The notes under the pieces: generated by a model
Told to the model about the DNA's origin: nothing
The model's input: the letters and a program-made list of their open reading frames with translations, nothing else
Databases searched by the model: none
Assembly: GCA_964386865.1 (NCBI GenBank)
Contig: CAYLUN010000059.1
Coordinates: 1-34,648 of the forward strand
Direction of reading: 5' to 3'
Length of the DNA stretch: 34,648 nt
Source of the DNA: CAYLUN01 sp964386865
GTDB lineage: Bacteria; Verrucomicrobiota; Kiritimatiellia; RFP12; UBA1067
Shown here: positions 6,467 to 15,432 of the stretch, in pieces
How positions within the stretch are numbered: position 1 is the first letter of the stretch
Layout of the letters: every line of letters starts with the position of its first letter
Made by a program: the position numbers and the translations under genes

Positions 6467-7249
6467 ATGACCTTCCTCGATAACATCCTGACCGCCACGC
6501 GCGACGCGATCGCCCGCGCCAAAGCGGCCTCCCCTCTTCCCGCACTCGAGCGCCGCGCCGCCGCGCGCGACGATTACCGCGGCTTTGCCCGTTCGCTCAG
6601 CAGACCCGGCGTACGCGTCGTCGCAGAGATCAAGCGCGCCTCGCCCTCGCTAGGCGACATTCGCCCCAACCTCGACCCGGCCGCTCTGGCCCGCGCTTAC
6701 GAGGCAGGCGGTGCCGCCGCGCTCTCGGTGCTCACCGAGGCGAATTTTTTCAAAGGCTCGCCCGACGACCTGCAAGCCGCCCGCAATGCAGTCGGCATCC
6801 CCGTCTTGCGAAAGGACTTCATCTTAGACCCCTACCAGGTTTACGAAACCGCCGCCATGGGTGCCGACGCCATGCTTCTGATCGTGCGCATCCTCGACGA
6901 CAAGCGCCTTCACGCGATCTACTCGCTCGCCTGTCAGCTCGGGCTCGATGTGCTTACGGAAGTCTTCGACGAGGAGGACGCCGCCCGCGCGACCGCTTTA
7001 GGCGCCACCCTTGTCGGCGTCAACAACCGCGACCTCTCGCAGTTCACGACCGACGTCACCCGCGCCTCCCGCCTCGCCTCCTGCTTCCCCGCCGGAACGA
7101 CCGTCCTTGCCCTGAGCGGCATACGGAACGCCGACGACATCCGCTCCTGCCTCGCCGGCGGCATCCAGCACGTCCTTGTCGGCGAGGCGCTCGTGCGCCA
7201 ACCCGATCCTGCCGCCACGCTCCGCGAGTGGGTTTCCATCACCCTGTAA
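6467..7249 (+). CDS. trpC: Indole-3-glycerol phosphate synthase
   Basis: It closes the ring of carboxyphenylamino-deoxyribulose phosphate to indole-3-glycerol phosphate. The 260 residues form a TIM barrel with AEIKRASPSLGDIRP, LSVLTEANFFKGS, VLRKDFILDPYQVYE, VGVNNRDLSQF and the C-terminal phosphate-binding VLVGEALVR. TrpC and TrpF are separate genes here, unlike the E. coli fusion. No convincing Shine-Dalgarno lies in the 34-base gap after trpD. Confidence 0.96.
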   Translation: MTFLDNILTATRDAIARAKAASPLPALERRAAARDDYRGFARSLSRPGVRVVAEIKRASPSLGDIRPNLDPAALARAYEAGGAAALSVLTEANFFKGSPDDLQAARNAVGIPVLRKDFILDPYQVYETAAMGADAMLLIVRILDDKRLHAIYSLACQLGLDVLTEVFDEEDAARATALGATLVGVNNRDLSQFTTDVTRASRLASCFPAGTTVLALSGIRNADDIRSCLAGGIQHVLVGEALVRQPDPAATLREWVSITL

Positions 7250-7266
7250 ATCCCGCTATCTGCGCC

Positions 7267-7980
7267 ATGCCAGCCTTTCTCCACAACCTCAAAATCTGCG
7301 GCATCACCTCGCGCGACACCGCGCGCTTCTGCGCCGATGCGGGCGTCGGCGCGCTGGGCGCGATCTTCTATTCCAAGAGCCCCCGCTGCGTCACGGCCGC
7401 GCAGGCCCGCGCGATGTTCGCAGGCCTGCCGCGCCGCGTCGCGCGCGTCGGCGTCTTCGTCGACATGCCCGCCGGCGAGCTGCTTGCGCTTGCGCGCGAT
7501 GCCGACCTCGACGTCGTACAGCTGCACGGCAGCGAGCCGCTGACGGCGATCCTGCACCTGCTCGGCGCCGGCTTTCGTGTGGTCAAAGTCCTGAAGCTCA
7601 CCGGCGACCGCCTGCTTGAGGCCGCGCGCGCGCTGCCCGCCTCGGTCGGCGTGCTCGTCGAGTGCGGCAACGGCGTTCTGCCCGGCGGCAACGGCGCCGC
7701 CTGGAACTGGGCCGACGCCGCGCCGCTCGCCGCGCAGCGGCCCTTCGCGCTGGCCGGCGGCCTGACCCCGGCCAACATCTGCGAGGCCGCGCGGCTCTCC
7801 CGCGCGGCGGCGTGGGACCTCAGCTCCGGCGTCGAGACCGCGCCGGGCATCAAAGACCACGACGCCATCGCGCGCGCGGTCGCAGCGCTCGGCGACTGCC
7901 GTCGACTGCCGTCGGCTGCAATCGGCTCCTTCGATGCTATCGATTCCCTTCGATTCTGGTCGAAAACAACAACCCACTAA
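7267..7980 (+). CDS. trpF: Phosphoribosylanthranilate isomerase
   Basis: It performs the Amadori rearrangement of phosphoribosylanthranilate. ATG 7267 is chosen because the protein then begins MPAFLHNLKICGIT, matching the conserved start; an in-frame ATG at 7228 would lie inside trpC. Further motifs are GAIFYSKSPRCV, RVGVFVD, VVQLHGSE, ALAGGLTPANI and WDLSSGVETAPGIKD. It is 237 residues. The last ~20 residues after AVAALG look unconserved, and their DNA (7901-7945) holds the near-tandem GTCGACTGCCGTCGACTGCC. Confidence 0.95.
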   Translation: MPAFLHNLKICGITSRDTARFCADAGVGALGAIFYSKSPRCVTAAQARAMFAGLPRRVARVGVFVDMPAGELLALARDADLDVVQLHGSEPLTAILHLLGAGFRVVKVLKLTGDRLLEAARALPASVGVLVECGNGVLPGGNGAAWNWADAAPLAAQRPFALAGGLTPANICEAARLSRAAAWDLSSGVETAPGIKDHDAIARAVAALGDCRRLPSAAIGSFDAIDSLRFWSKTTTH

Positions 7981-7986
7981 CACCTT

Positions 7987-9063
7987 ATGAGCCATCCCAG
8001 ACTAGAGAACGTCAACATCAAGTCGGTCGTTTTGCTCGACACCCCGCGCGAAATGATCCGCTCGGTGCCGCAGACCCCCTCCACGCTGAACACCGTGCTA
8101 AAGGGCCGCGAGAGCATCGAGCATATTCTGGACGGCGATGACCGCCGCCTGCTGGCCGTGGTCGGCCCCTGCTCGATCCACAACCTGAGCGCGGCTGAAG
8201 AGTATGCGCAGCGCCTCAAAGCGCTCAGCGATGAGATCGCGGACACGGTCTGCGTCGTCATGCGCGTGTACTTTGAGAAGCCGCGTTCGGTGCTCGGCTG
8301 GAAGGGCCTCATCAACGACCCCTACATGAACGACACCTTCCACATCGAGGAGGGCATCCGCATGGCGCGCCACTTCCTCGTCCGCGTGGCCGAAATCGGA
8401 CTGCCCGCCGCGACCGAAGTCCTCGACACGCTCATGCCCCAGTACATCGGCGACCTCATCTCGTGGTCGGTCATCGGCGCGCGCACGGCCGAGGCCCAGA
8501 CCCACCGCGAGATCGCCAGCGGCATCTCCACGCCGGTCGGCTTCAAGAACGCCACGGATGGCTCGCTCTCGGCCGCGATCAACGGCATCCGCTCGGCCAT
8601 GGGCCCCCACCACTTCCTCGGCGTCACCGAGGATGGACTCCCCGCGGTTTTCGGCACCACGGGCAACCCCTACCCGCACATCGTCCTGCGTGGCGGCAAG
8701 CAGCCCAACTACGGCGCCGAGAGCATCGCTTCGTGCGAGGACGCGCTGCGCGCCGCCAAGCTGCCGCTGCAGATCATCGTCGACTGCAGCCACGGCAACT
8801 CGGACAAGAAGCCCGAGCGCCAAGGCCTGGTCGTCCAAGACATCCTGACGCAGATCGAGCGCGGCAACCGCTCGATTCGCGGCTTCATGCTCGAAAGCCA
8901 CCTCGAGTGGGGCTGCCAGCCGATGCCCAAAGATCCCGCCGAGCTGCGCCCCGGCCTGTCGGTCACCGACGCCTGCATCGACTGGCCCACGACGGAGGCG
9001 CTCCTTCGCGAAGCACACGACCGCTACAAAGCCGTGTTGAACACCCGCACGTCACAAACCTGA
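7987..9063 (+). CDS. aroG: 3-deoxy-7-phosphoheptulonate synthase, type I-alpha (DAHP synthase)
   Basis: This is the second DAHP synthase of the window and of a different subclass from the one at 378. It resembles the E. coli AroF/AroG/AroH family: VGPCSIHN, VYFEKPRSVLGWKGLINDP, SWSVIGARTAEAQTHREIASG, VGFKNATDG, IVDCSHGNSDK and MLESHLEWGCQP. It is 358 residues, close to the usual ~350. It lies between trpF (6-base gap) and trpB, so it should be made under the Trp attenuator and supply precursor for tryptophan. Which amino acid inhibits the enzyme cannot be read from the sequence by eye; the symbol denotes the family, not the Phe-sensitive isozyme. Confidence 0.95.
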   Translation: MSHPRLENVNIKSVVLLDTPREMIRSVPQTPSTLNTVLKGRESIEHILDGDDRRLLAVVGPCSIHNLSAAEEYAQRLKALSDEIADTVCVVMRVYFEKPRSVLGWKGLINDPYMNDTFHIEEGIRMARHFLVRVAEIGLPAATEVLDTLMPQYIGDLISWSVIGARTAEAQTHREIASGISTPVGFKNATDGSLSAAINGIRSAMGPHHFLGVTEDGLPAVFGTTGNPYPHIVLRGGKQPNYGAESIASCEDALRAAKLPLQIIVDCSHGNSDKKPERQGLVVQDILTQIERGNRSIRGFMLESHLEWGCQPMPKDPAELRPGLSVTDACIDWPTTEALLREAHDRYKAVLNTRTSQT

Positions 9064-9105
9064 CACCCTGTCCGGGCATCCTTACTGGGCGCCCATGAAA
9101 ATGCT

Positions 9106-10313
<1,208 letters not shown>

Positions 10314-10317
<4 letters not shown>

Positions 10318-11114
10318 ACCGCATAGACCAAACTTTCAAGAATCTCGCGACCGCCAACCGCAAAGCGCTCGTCGCCTATCTCACGGCCGGCGACCCCGAC
10401 TTCGACACCAGCCTCAGCATCCTGCGCACCGCCTGCGCCTCGGGCGTGGACGTGCTGGAGCTCGGCGTGCCGTTCTCCGACCCCACCTGCGACGGCCCCG
10501 TCATCCAGGTCGCCTCGGACCGCGCGCTGAAAGCGGGCATGTCGCTCTCAAAGACCATCCGGCTCGCGGCGGAGCTGCGCAAGACCGTGCAGACGCCCAT
10601 CGTTCTCTTCAGTTACTACAACCCGTTCTTCAAATACGGGCTTGAGCGGCTGGCGAAGGAAGTCTCCGACGCCGGCGTGGATGGGCTGCTGGTCGTGGAC
10701 TTGCCGCCCGAAGAGGCGGGGCCGCTCACCGCCGCGCTCAAGGGCACGGACATCCACCTCATCCGTCTCGCCGCGCCGACCTCGAAGCCCGAGCGCATCC
10801 GCATGCTGGCGGACGGCGCGGGAGGCTTCCTCTACCTCATCACGCGCGTGGGCGTCACCGGCACGGGCGGCCTCGACTACGCCGACGTCGCCAAGCACGC
10901 GGCGCGGGTCAAGGCGGTCTGCCCGCACCCGGTCTGCCTAGGTTTCGGCATCAGCACCGGCGCAGACGCCCGCGCGCTCGCGCCCCTGGCGGACGGCCTG
11001 ATCGTCGGCTCCGCACTGGTGCGCGTGATTGCGCAGGCGCCGGCCGGCGCCGATCTGCCCGCGCTCGTGGCGGAGAAAATCCGCGAGTTGCGCGATGGCA
11101 TGGACGGCCGCTAG
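10314..11114 (+). CDS. trpA: Tryptophan synthase alpha chain
   Basis: It cleaves indole-3-glycerol phosphate and channels indole to TrpB. ATG 10314 overlaps the trpB stop and gives 266 residues. The catalytic Glu49 (DVLELGVPFSDP) and Asp60 (TCDGPVIQ) fall at exactly the E. coli numbers. YYNPFFKYG, GLLVVDLPPEE, LIRLAAPTS and YLITRVGVTGTG follow. It is the last gene of the operon. Its TAG stop shares a CTAG with the stop of the convergent dehydrogenase gene, and no terminator hairpin is evident between them. Confidence 0.97.
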
Positions 11115-12067
11115 GCGTTGACGACGTTCTGCGGCCTGCCGTTTTGGAACGCTCGCACGTTCGTGACCGTCACATCGAGCAGCCGCCGCCTGGCGGCGAG
11201 CGTCGACCACGCGCAGTGCGGCGTGATCACGCAGTTGGGCGCCTTCAGCAACGGGTTGCTCGGGCTGGGCGGCTCCGTCGAGAGCACGTCGAGGCCCGCT
11301 CCCGCCAGGCGGCCCTCCCGCAGCGCCTGGGCCAACGCCTCTTCATCCACGAGACCGCCGCGGCCTGTGTTGATCAGTAGCGCGCTAGGCTTCATCCAAG
11401 CCAGCGTCCGCGCGCCGATGATCCGCTCCGTCTCCGCCGTCAGCGGGCAGTGCAGCGACACCACGTCCGACTGCCTAAACAGCTCCTCGACCGTCACCCA
11501 CTCCACGCCTTCGGGCAGCTCGCTCGGCCGCGTGCGCGAGGCGGCCACCACCCGCATGCCGAAGGACCGCGCGGTCGATGCGACCGCCCGTCCGATGGCG
11601 CCGAAGCCGAGGACGCCGAAGGTCAGCCCGTCCAGCTCCGTCAGCGGCCCGAACTGGAACATGAAGTCCTCGCACTGCGCCCACGCGCCGCCCTTCACCG
11701 CGCGGTCGTGCGCGCCGCACTTCTGCGTCAGTTCGAGCAGGAGGGCGAACGTCATCTGCTGCACTGACCGCGTGCTGTAGGCCGGCACGTTCGACACGGG
11801 AATCCCGCGCGCCCGGGCCGCAGCCAGATCGACGACGTTGTAGCCCGTCGCCAGCACGCCGATGAAGCGCAGCTCCGGCAGGGCGCCCAGCTCGGCGGCG
11901 CGGAGCGGCGTCTTATTCGTGAGCGCGATCTCCGCGCCCGCCAGACGCGGCGCGATCAGCTCCGCCGGCGTGCGGTCATACACCGTCAGCTCGCCCAAAG
12001 CCTCGAGGGAGCGCCACTCCAAGTCGCCGGGGTTCATCGTGAACCCATCCAGTACCACAATTCTCAT
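11111..12067 (-). CDS. D-2-hydroxyacid dehydrogenase (NAD-dependent, glycerate dehydrogenase-like)
   Basis: A cytoplasmic oxidoreductase of the 2-hydroxyacid dehydrogenase superfamily that probably interconverts a 2-keto acid and its D-2-hydroxy acid. The 318 residues start MRIVVLDGFTMNPGD; GGGAGG lies upstream, so the longer in-frame start is rejected. The Rossmann motif is VLGFGAIGRA. The catalytic Arg is in LINTGRGGLVDE, the Glu in LDVLSTEPP and the His in ITPHCAWST. The N-terminal pattern (VVLDG, DLEW, LTVYDRT) resembles glycerate dehydrogenases, but the substrate is not fixed by sequence. It is convergent with trpA and overlaps it by 4 bases. Confidence 0.9.
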   Translation of the reverse strand: MRIVVLDGFTMNPGDLEWRSLEALGELTVYDRTPAELIAPRLAGAEIALTNKTPLRAAELGALPELRFIGVLATGYNVVDLAAARARGIPVSNVPAYSTRSVQQMTFALLLELTQKCGAHDRAVKGGAWAQCEDFMFQFGPLTELDGLTFGVLGFGAIGRAVASTARSFGMRVVAASRTRPSELPEGVEWVTVEELFRQSDVVSLHCPLTAETERIIGARTLAWMKPSALLINTGRGGLVDEEALAQALREGRLAGAGLDVLSTEPPSPSNPLLKAPNCVITPHCAWSTLAARRRLLDVTVTNVRAFQNGRPQNVVNA

Positions 12068-12173
12068 GCCCAGCCCTCCCGGTTTCGATAAATGCGCGGG
12101 CATCATATCATATTTCATCAAATCGCAACCCAAAACTAACCGATTCCGAACAGGGATAGCGTTTACTGAGGCC

Positions 12174-14735
12174 ATGACAAAGAACGTATTCGCGCAAAAA
12201 CCCGTGGCTCGGGCTGACCTGCACGTGCACTCCTGTCACTCCAAGCACCCCAGCGAGTGGATCTTGCAGCGTCTGGGCGCCCGCGAATCCTACACGCCTG
12301 TTGAAACCATCTATCGGCTGGCGAAGGAGCAGGGCAACACCTACGTGACCCTCACCGACCACAACACGATCGACGGCGCGCTCGAGCTCTGCCGCCTGCA
12401 CCCCAGCGACTGCTTTGTCAGCACAGAGGCGACGGCCTATTTTCCGGAAGACGGGTGTAAGGTTCACGTCCTCTGTTACGGCATCACCCCCGAACAATTC
12501 GCCGTTATCCAGCGCGCGCGCGACAACATCTACAACCTGCGTGACTACCTGCGCCAGGAGAACATCGCCTGCTCAGTCGCTCACGCCACCTTCAGCGTCA
12601 ACAACCGGCTCACGCTGGATCACCTCGAGAAGCTGCTTGTCCTGTTCGACGTGTTCGAGGGCATCAACGGCACGCGGGGCCAAGAGGGCAACCGTGTCTG
12701 GCAGCAGGTGCTGCAGCGTTTCACGCCCGGCGACCTCGCTCGCCTCAGCGCGAAGCACCACCTCGACCCGTGGGGCAACGACTCGTGGATCAAGGGCCAG
12801 ACGGGCGGCTCGGATGATCATGCCGGCCTGTTCGCCGGTCACACGTGGACGCGCGCGGAGGCGGACAGCAAGGAGGACTTTCTCGCAGCCGTGCGCCACC
12901 GCCACACGACGCCGGGCGGGCGCTACGGAGACTACAAGGCGCTGGCCTACGGCATCTACAAAATCGCCAGCGAGCATGCGCGCCAGAAAGAGGGCAGCTC
13001 GACCGGCCTGGCCGGCCTGGTGGCGTCCATCCTGTTCCGCGAGAACGGGCCTGGGTTACGCGAGCGCCTCTTTCTCCGCAAGCTTGGCTTCCGCCGCTCG
13101 GCACGCGACCAGATCATGTCGCGCTTCCTGAACAGGCTCTGGGAGATCACGCAGGACGCCTCGGACTTCGGCCCCGACTGGCAGATCGCGCACGCCTATG
13201 ACGCGCTGGCCGTGCTGCTCGACGAATTCACCGCCGAAATCGCCCGCAGCATCGAACAGGGCGCCGCCGGCCAGCAGAGCCAGGACGTCCTGCAGGTCCT
13301 GAGCTCGACGCTGCCGGCGCTGCTCTTCGCCACACCGTTCGTCAGCACGCTGCGCGTGTTGAACAAGAGCCGAGAACTCAACGGGCAGCTCATCCAGGCG
13401 TTCGGACTCAAGCCCGAAGGCAGCGCAAAACGCGTGCTTTGGTTTTCGGACACCATCGCCGACTTGAACGGCGTATCGGTGACCATGAACGAACTCGCGG
13501 CGTGCGCGCACCGCGAGAACTCACCGCTCCGGCTCGTCGGCTGCCCGACCGACGCCGAGAGGCGCCTGCCCATCGCGCAGCGCCTGCTGGCGTTGCCCTG
13601 CATCTACGAGGTCACGCCCGCCTTTTACAGCGCCCACACCGTGCGGTTCCCTTCGCTCTTGCGATCCCTTGACACGATCGCAGACGCCCGCCCCGACAAG
13701 GTCGTCATCTCCACGCCGGGCCCGGTCGGGTTCACGGGCTATCTAGCAGCCCGCCTGCTGGGCGTGCCATGCGTGGGCGTCTACCACACTGACTTCAGCA
13801 AGCAAGCGGAAGAGGTCACGGGCGACCGGCAAATGATCGACGCGGTAGGCTTTTACGTCAATTGGTTCTACGCGCGCATGGATGAGATCCGCGTCCCGAG
13901 CCAGCACACTATGACCCAACTCGCCGACCGCGGCCACGACCGAGCCAAGATGCGCCTGTTCCGGCGCGGCCTCGGAGAGTCGTACTCACAGATCAGCGAA
14001 CGCCGCGTGCGCGACAGTGGCGCACGCTGGTTCCGCGACGGCACGCCGACTCTGCTTTACTCGGGCCGCCTCGGAAAAGAGAAGAACCTCGGCTTTCTGG
14101 CCGACGTTTTCGATCGCCTGCGCGCCCAAGGCGTCGACGTCCGGCTGCTGATCGCGGGCGACGGCCCCGAGCGCGAGGCGCTCGAGCAGCGGCTCGCACG
14201 ACATGGGCGACAGGTCTGCTTCACGGGGCGGCTTGACCGCGAGGAGCTCAAAGGTCTCTATCTGCTCGCCGACGCGCTCGTGTTCCCAAGCACGTCCGAC
14301 ACGTTCGGCATGTCGGTTCTGGAGGCGCAGACGCTCGGCCTCCCGGCGCTCGTGTCGCAGCTCGGCGGGCCGCAGGAAATCATCCTTGCCGGAAAGACCG
14401 GCTACGCGCTCGACACCGCATCCGTCGAGAGCTGGGCCGAGACTTGCCGCACGCTGGTTGACGCGCGGCGCACCAACCCAGACGGATATCGCGCCTGGCG
14501 AGAAGAGATCAAAGCGTGCTTTGCCACGCGCGACTCCTGGTCTGCGATGATCGATGAAATCACCGAGAAATCAGCGCCTGCCGAGCGTCACGGAGCCGCC
14601 TTAGAAGCGGGCTTAACGCCCTCCTTCAGCGGCGCTCCAACCCCAACCCTGAGCCCGCATGTCAGGCTCCCGGGTTGGGGATGGCAGAAATCGCCCCCGT
14701 CTCGGTGTCCCACAGCAGCAGCTCCTGCGACGTGA
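12174..14735 (+). CDS. PHP-domain / GT4 glycosyltransferase fusion protein
   Basis: An 853-residue two-part enzyme. Residues ~1-260 form a PHP metal-dependent hydrolase domain: DLHVHSCHS, LTDHNTIDGA, STEATAYF, SVAHATF and GGSDDHAG supply the expected His, Glu and Asp ligands. Residues ~260-415 are helical with no recognised domain. Residues ~420-815 are a GT-B glycosyltransferase of family 4: WFSDTIADLNGVS, GPVGFTGYLAARLLGVP, VYHTDFS, LYSGRLGKEKN, LLIAGDGPERE and STSDTFGMSVLEAQTLGLP. ATG 12174 is chosen because the PHP motif follows at residue 15. The last ~40 residues are unconserved, run through a repeated motif and a stem-loop, and overlap the convergent phosphoesterase by 74 bases. The substrates are unknown; glycolipid or mannosyl transfer is plausible for this GT4 type. 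Confidence 0.88.
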   Translation: MTKNVFAQKPVARADLHVHSCHSKHPSEWILQRLGARESYTPVETIYRLAKEQGNTYVTLTDHNTIDGALELCRLHPSDCFVSTEATAYFPEDGCKVHVLCYGITPEQFAVIQRARDNIYNLRDYLRQENIACSVAHATFSVNNRLTLDHLEKLLVLFDVFEGINGTRGQEGNRVWQQVLQRFTPGDLARLSAKHHLDPWGNDSWIKGQTGGSDDHAGLFAGHTWTRAEADSKEDFLAAVRHRHTTPGGRYGDYKALAYGIYKIASEHARQKEGSSTGLAGLVASILFRENGPGLRERLFLRKLGFRRSARDQIMSRFLNRLWEITQDASDFGPDWQIAHAYDALAVLLDEFTAEIARSIEQGAAGQQSQDVLQVLSSTLPALLFATPFVSTLRVLNKSRELNGQLIQAFGLKPEGSAKRVLWFSDTIADLNGVSVTMNELAACAHRENSPLRLVGCPTDAERRLPIAQRLLALPCIYEVTPAFYSAHTVRFPSLLRSLDTIADARPDKVVISTPGPVGFTGYLAARLLGVPCVGVYHTDFSKQAEEVTGDRQMIDAVGFYVNWFYARMDEIRVPSQHTMTQLADRGHDRAKMRLFRRGLGESYSQISERRVRDSGARWFRDGTPTLLYSGRLGKEKNLGFLADVFDRLRAQGVDVRLLIAGDGPEREALEQRLARHGRQVCFTGRLDREELKGLYLLADALVFPSTSDTFGMSVLEAQTLGLPALVSQLGGPQEIILAGKTGYALDTASVESWAETCRTLVDARRTNPDGYRAWREEIKACFATRDSWSAMIDEITEKSAPAERHGAALEAGLTPSFSGAPTPTLSPHVRLPGWGWQKSPPSRCPTAAAPAT
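14610..14634 (+). repeat. Short dispersed repeat, copy 1 (partner at 20080-20104)
   Basis: GCTTAACGCCCTCCTTCAGC at 14611-14630 matches GCTTGACGCCCTCTTTCAGC at 20081-20100 in 18 of 20 bases, and both continue into GGCG. Both copies sit at the 3' end of a protein gene, one on the coding strand and one antisense. Function unknown. Confidence 0.5.
14641..14680. terminator. Stem-loop at the convergent gene junction (possible bidirectional terminator)
   Basis: CCCCAACCC (14641-14649) pairs with GGGTTGGGG (14672-14680), and inside it GAGCC (14651-14655) pairs with GGCTC (14665-14669). The metallophosphoesterase stop codon lies in the loop. No T-tract follows on either strand, so rho-independent termination is uncertain; it may act as an RNA 3'-end barrier. 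Confidence 0.5.
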
Positions 14736-15432
14736 GGGTGTCGGTGCAGAGAAAGCGGGTCCCATCCACCCTCCGGTCATGCCGGAGGTGGAAGTGGCCG
14801 AAGACCCAGAACGCGGGCCGGTAGTGCAGGTGGCGCCAGAGCCGAACCAGCTCCATGTCGCCGCAGTCGTCCTCCGGCCCTGGGTCGAAGCCCGCGCCGT
14901 GGACGTGCACGGCAATGTGGGCGGCTAGCGCCGGGTTGCCCCGGATCCCGACGCCGATGTCCGCCGGGCAGGAGTGCGTGACGACCATGGCGGGGCGTTC
15001 CTGGTTGAACACCCTCGTGGCGTGGGCGCGCTCATGGGCCAAGATGAAATTCGCGATGTTGCGGTACCAGTGCCTGTACTGCGCCCGGTCCACATGCAAC
15101 GCCCCGCCGAGGAACCCCACCGTTACATCTCCCAGCCGGACCGTCGAGGCTCGCGGCTGGAAATAGAGGTTATACTGCTCCCGCCAGCGCGCGGGATCGC
15201 CTCTCTTCTCCGCGTGGTGGAGCCAGGCGTGATCGTCATGGTTCCCGTCGATGGCATAGACGGGAACGGGGAGCCGTCCTCCGGCGAAGCCGCCGGCGAA
15301 CAGCGAGGGAAAGAACCCGAAATCCCCAGCCTGGATCACGGCGCCGATGTCATGCAGATCCCGGAGGCGGCCCAGCCGCGCCGCCAGGCCCGCGTGAGCG
15401 CCATGCACATCGCCTAGCAGGAGGACTTTCAT
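14662..15432 (-). CDS. Calcineurin-like metallophosphoesterase
   Basis: A cytoplasmic dinuclear-metal phosphoesterase of 256 residues. All family motifs are present: LLLGDVHGAH, QAGDFGFF, AIDGNHDD, VVTHSCPADIG and VFGHFHLRHD. The substrate cannot be assigned from sequence. Its ATG overlaps the stop of the upstream Cache-DUF294 gene (ATGA), so it is probably translated from the same message and may act with that sensor. Confidence 0.9.
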   Translation of the reverse strand: MKVLLLGDVHGAHAGLAARLGRLRDLHDIGAVIQAGDFGFFPSLFAGGFAGGRLPVPVYAIDGNHDDHAWLHHAEKRGDPARWREQYNLYFQPRASTVRLGDVTVGFLGGALHVDRAQYRHWYRNIANFILAHERAHATRVFNQERPAMVVTHSCPADIGVGIRGNPALAAHIAVHVHGAGFDPGPEDDCGDMELVRLWRHLHYRPAFWVFGHFHLRHDRRVDGTRFLCTDTLTSQELLLWDTETGAISAIPNPGA

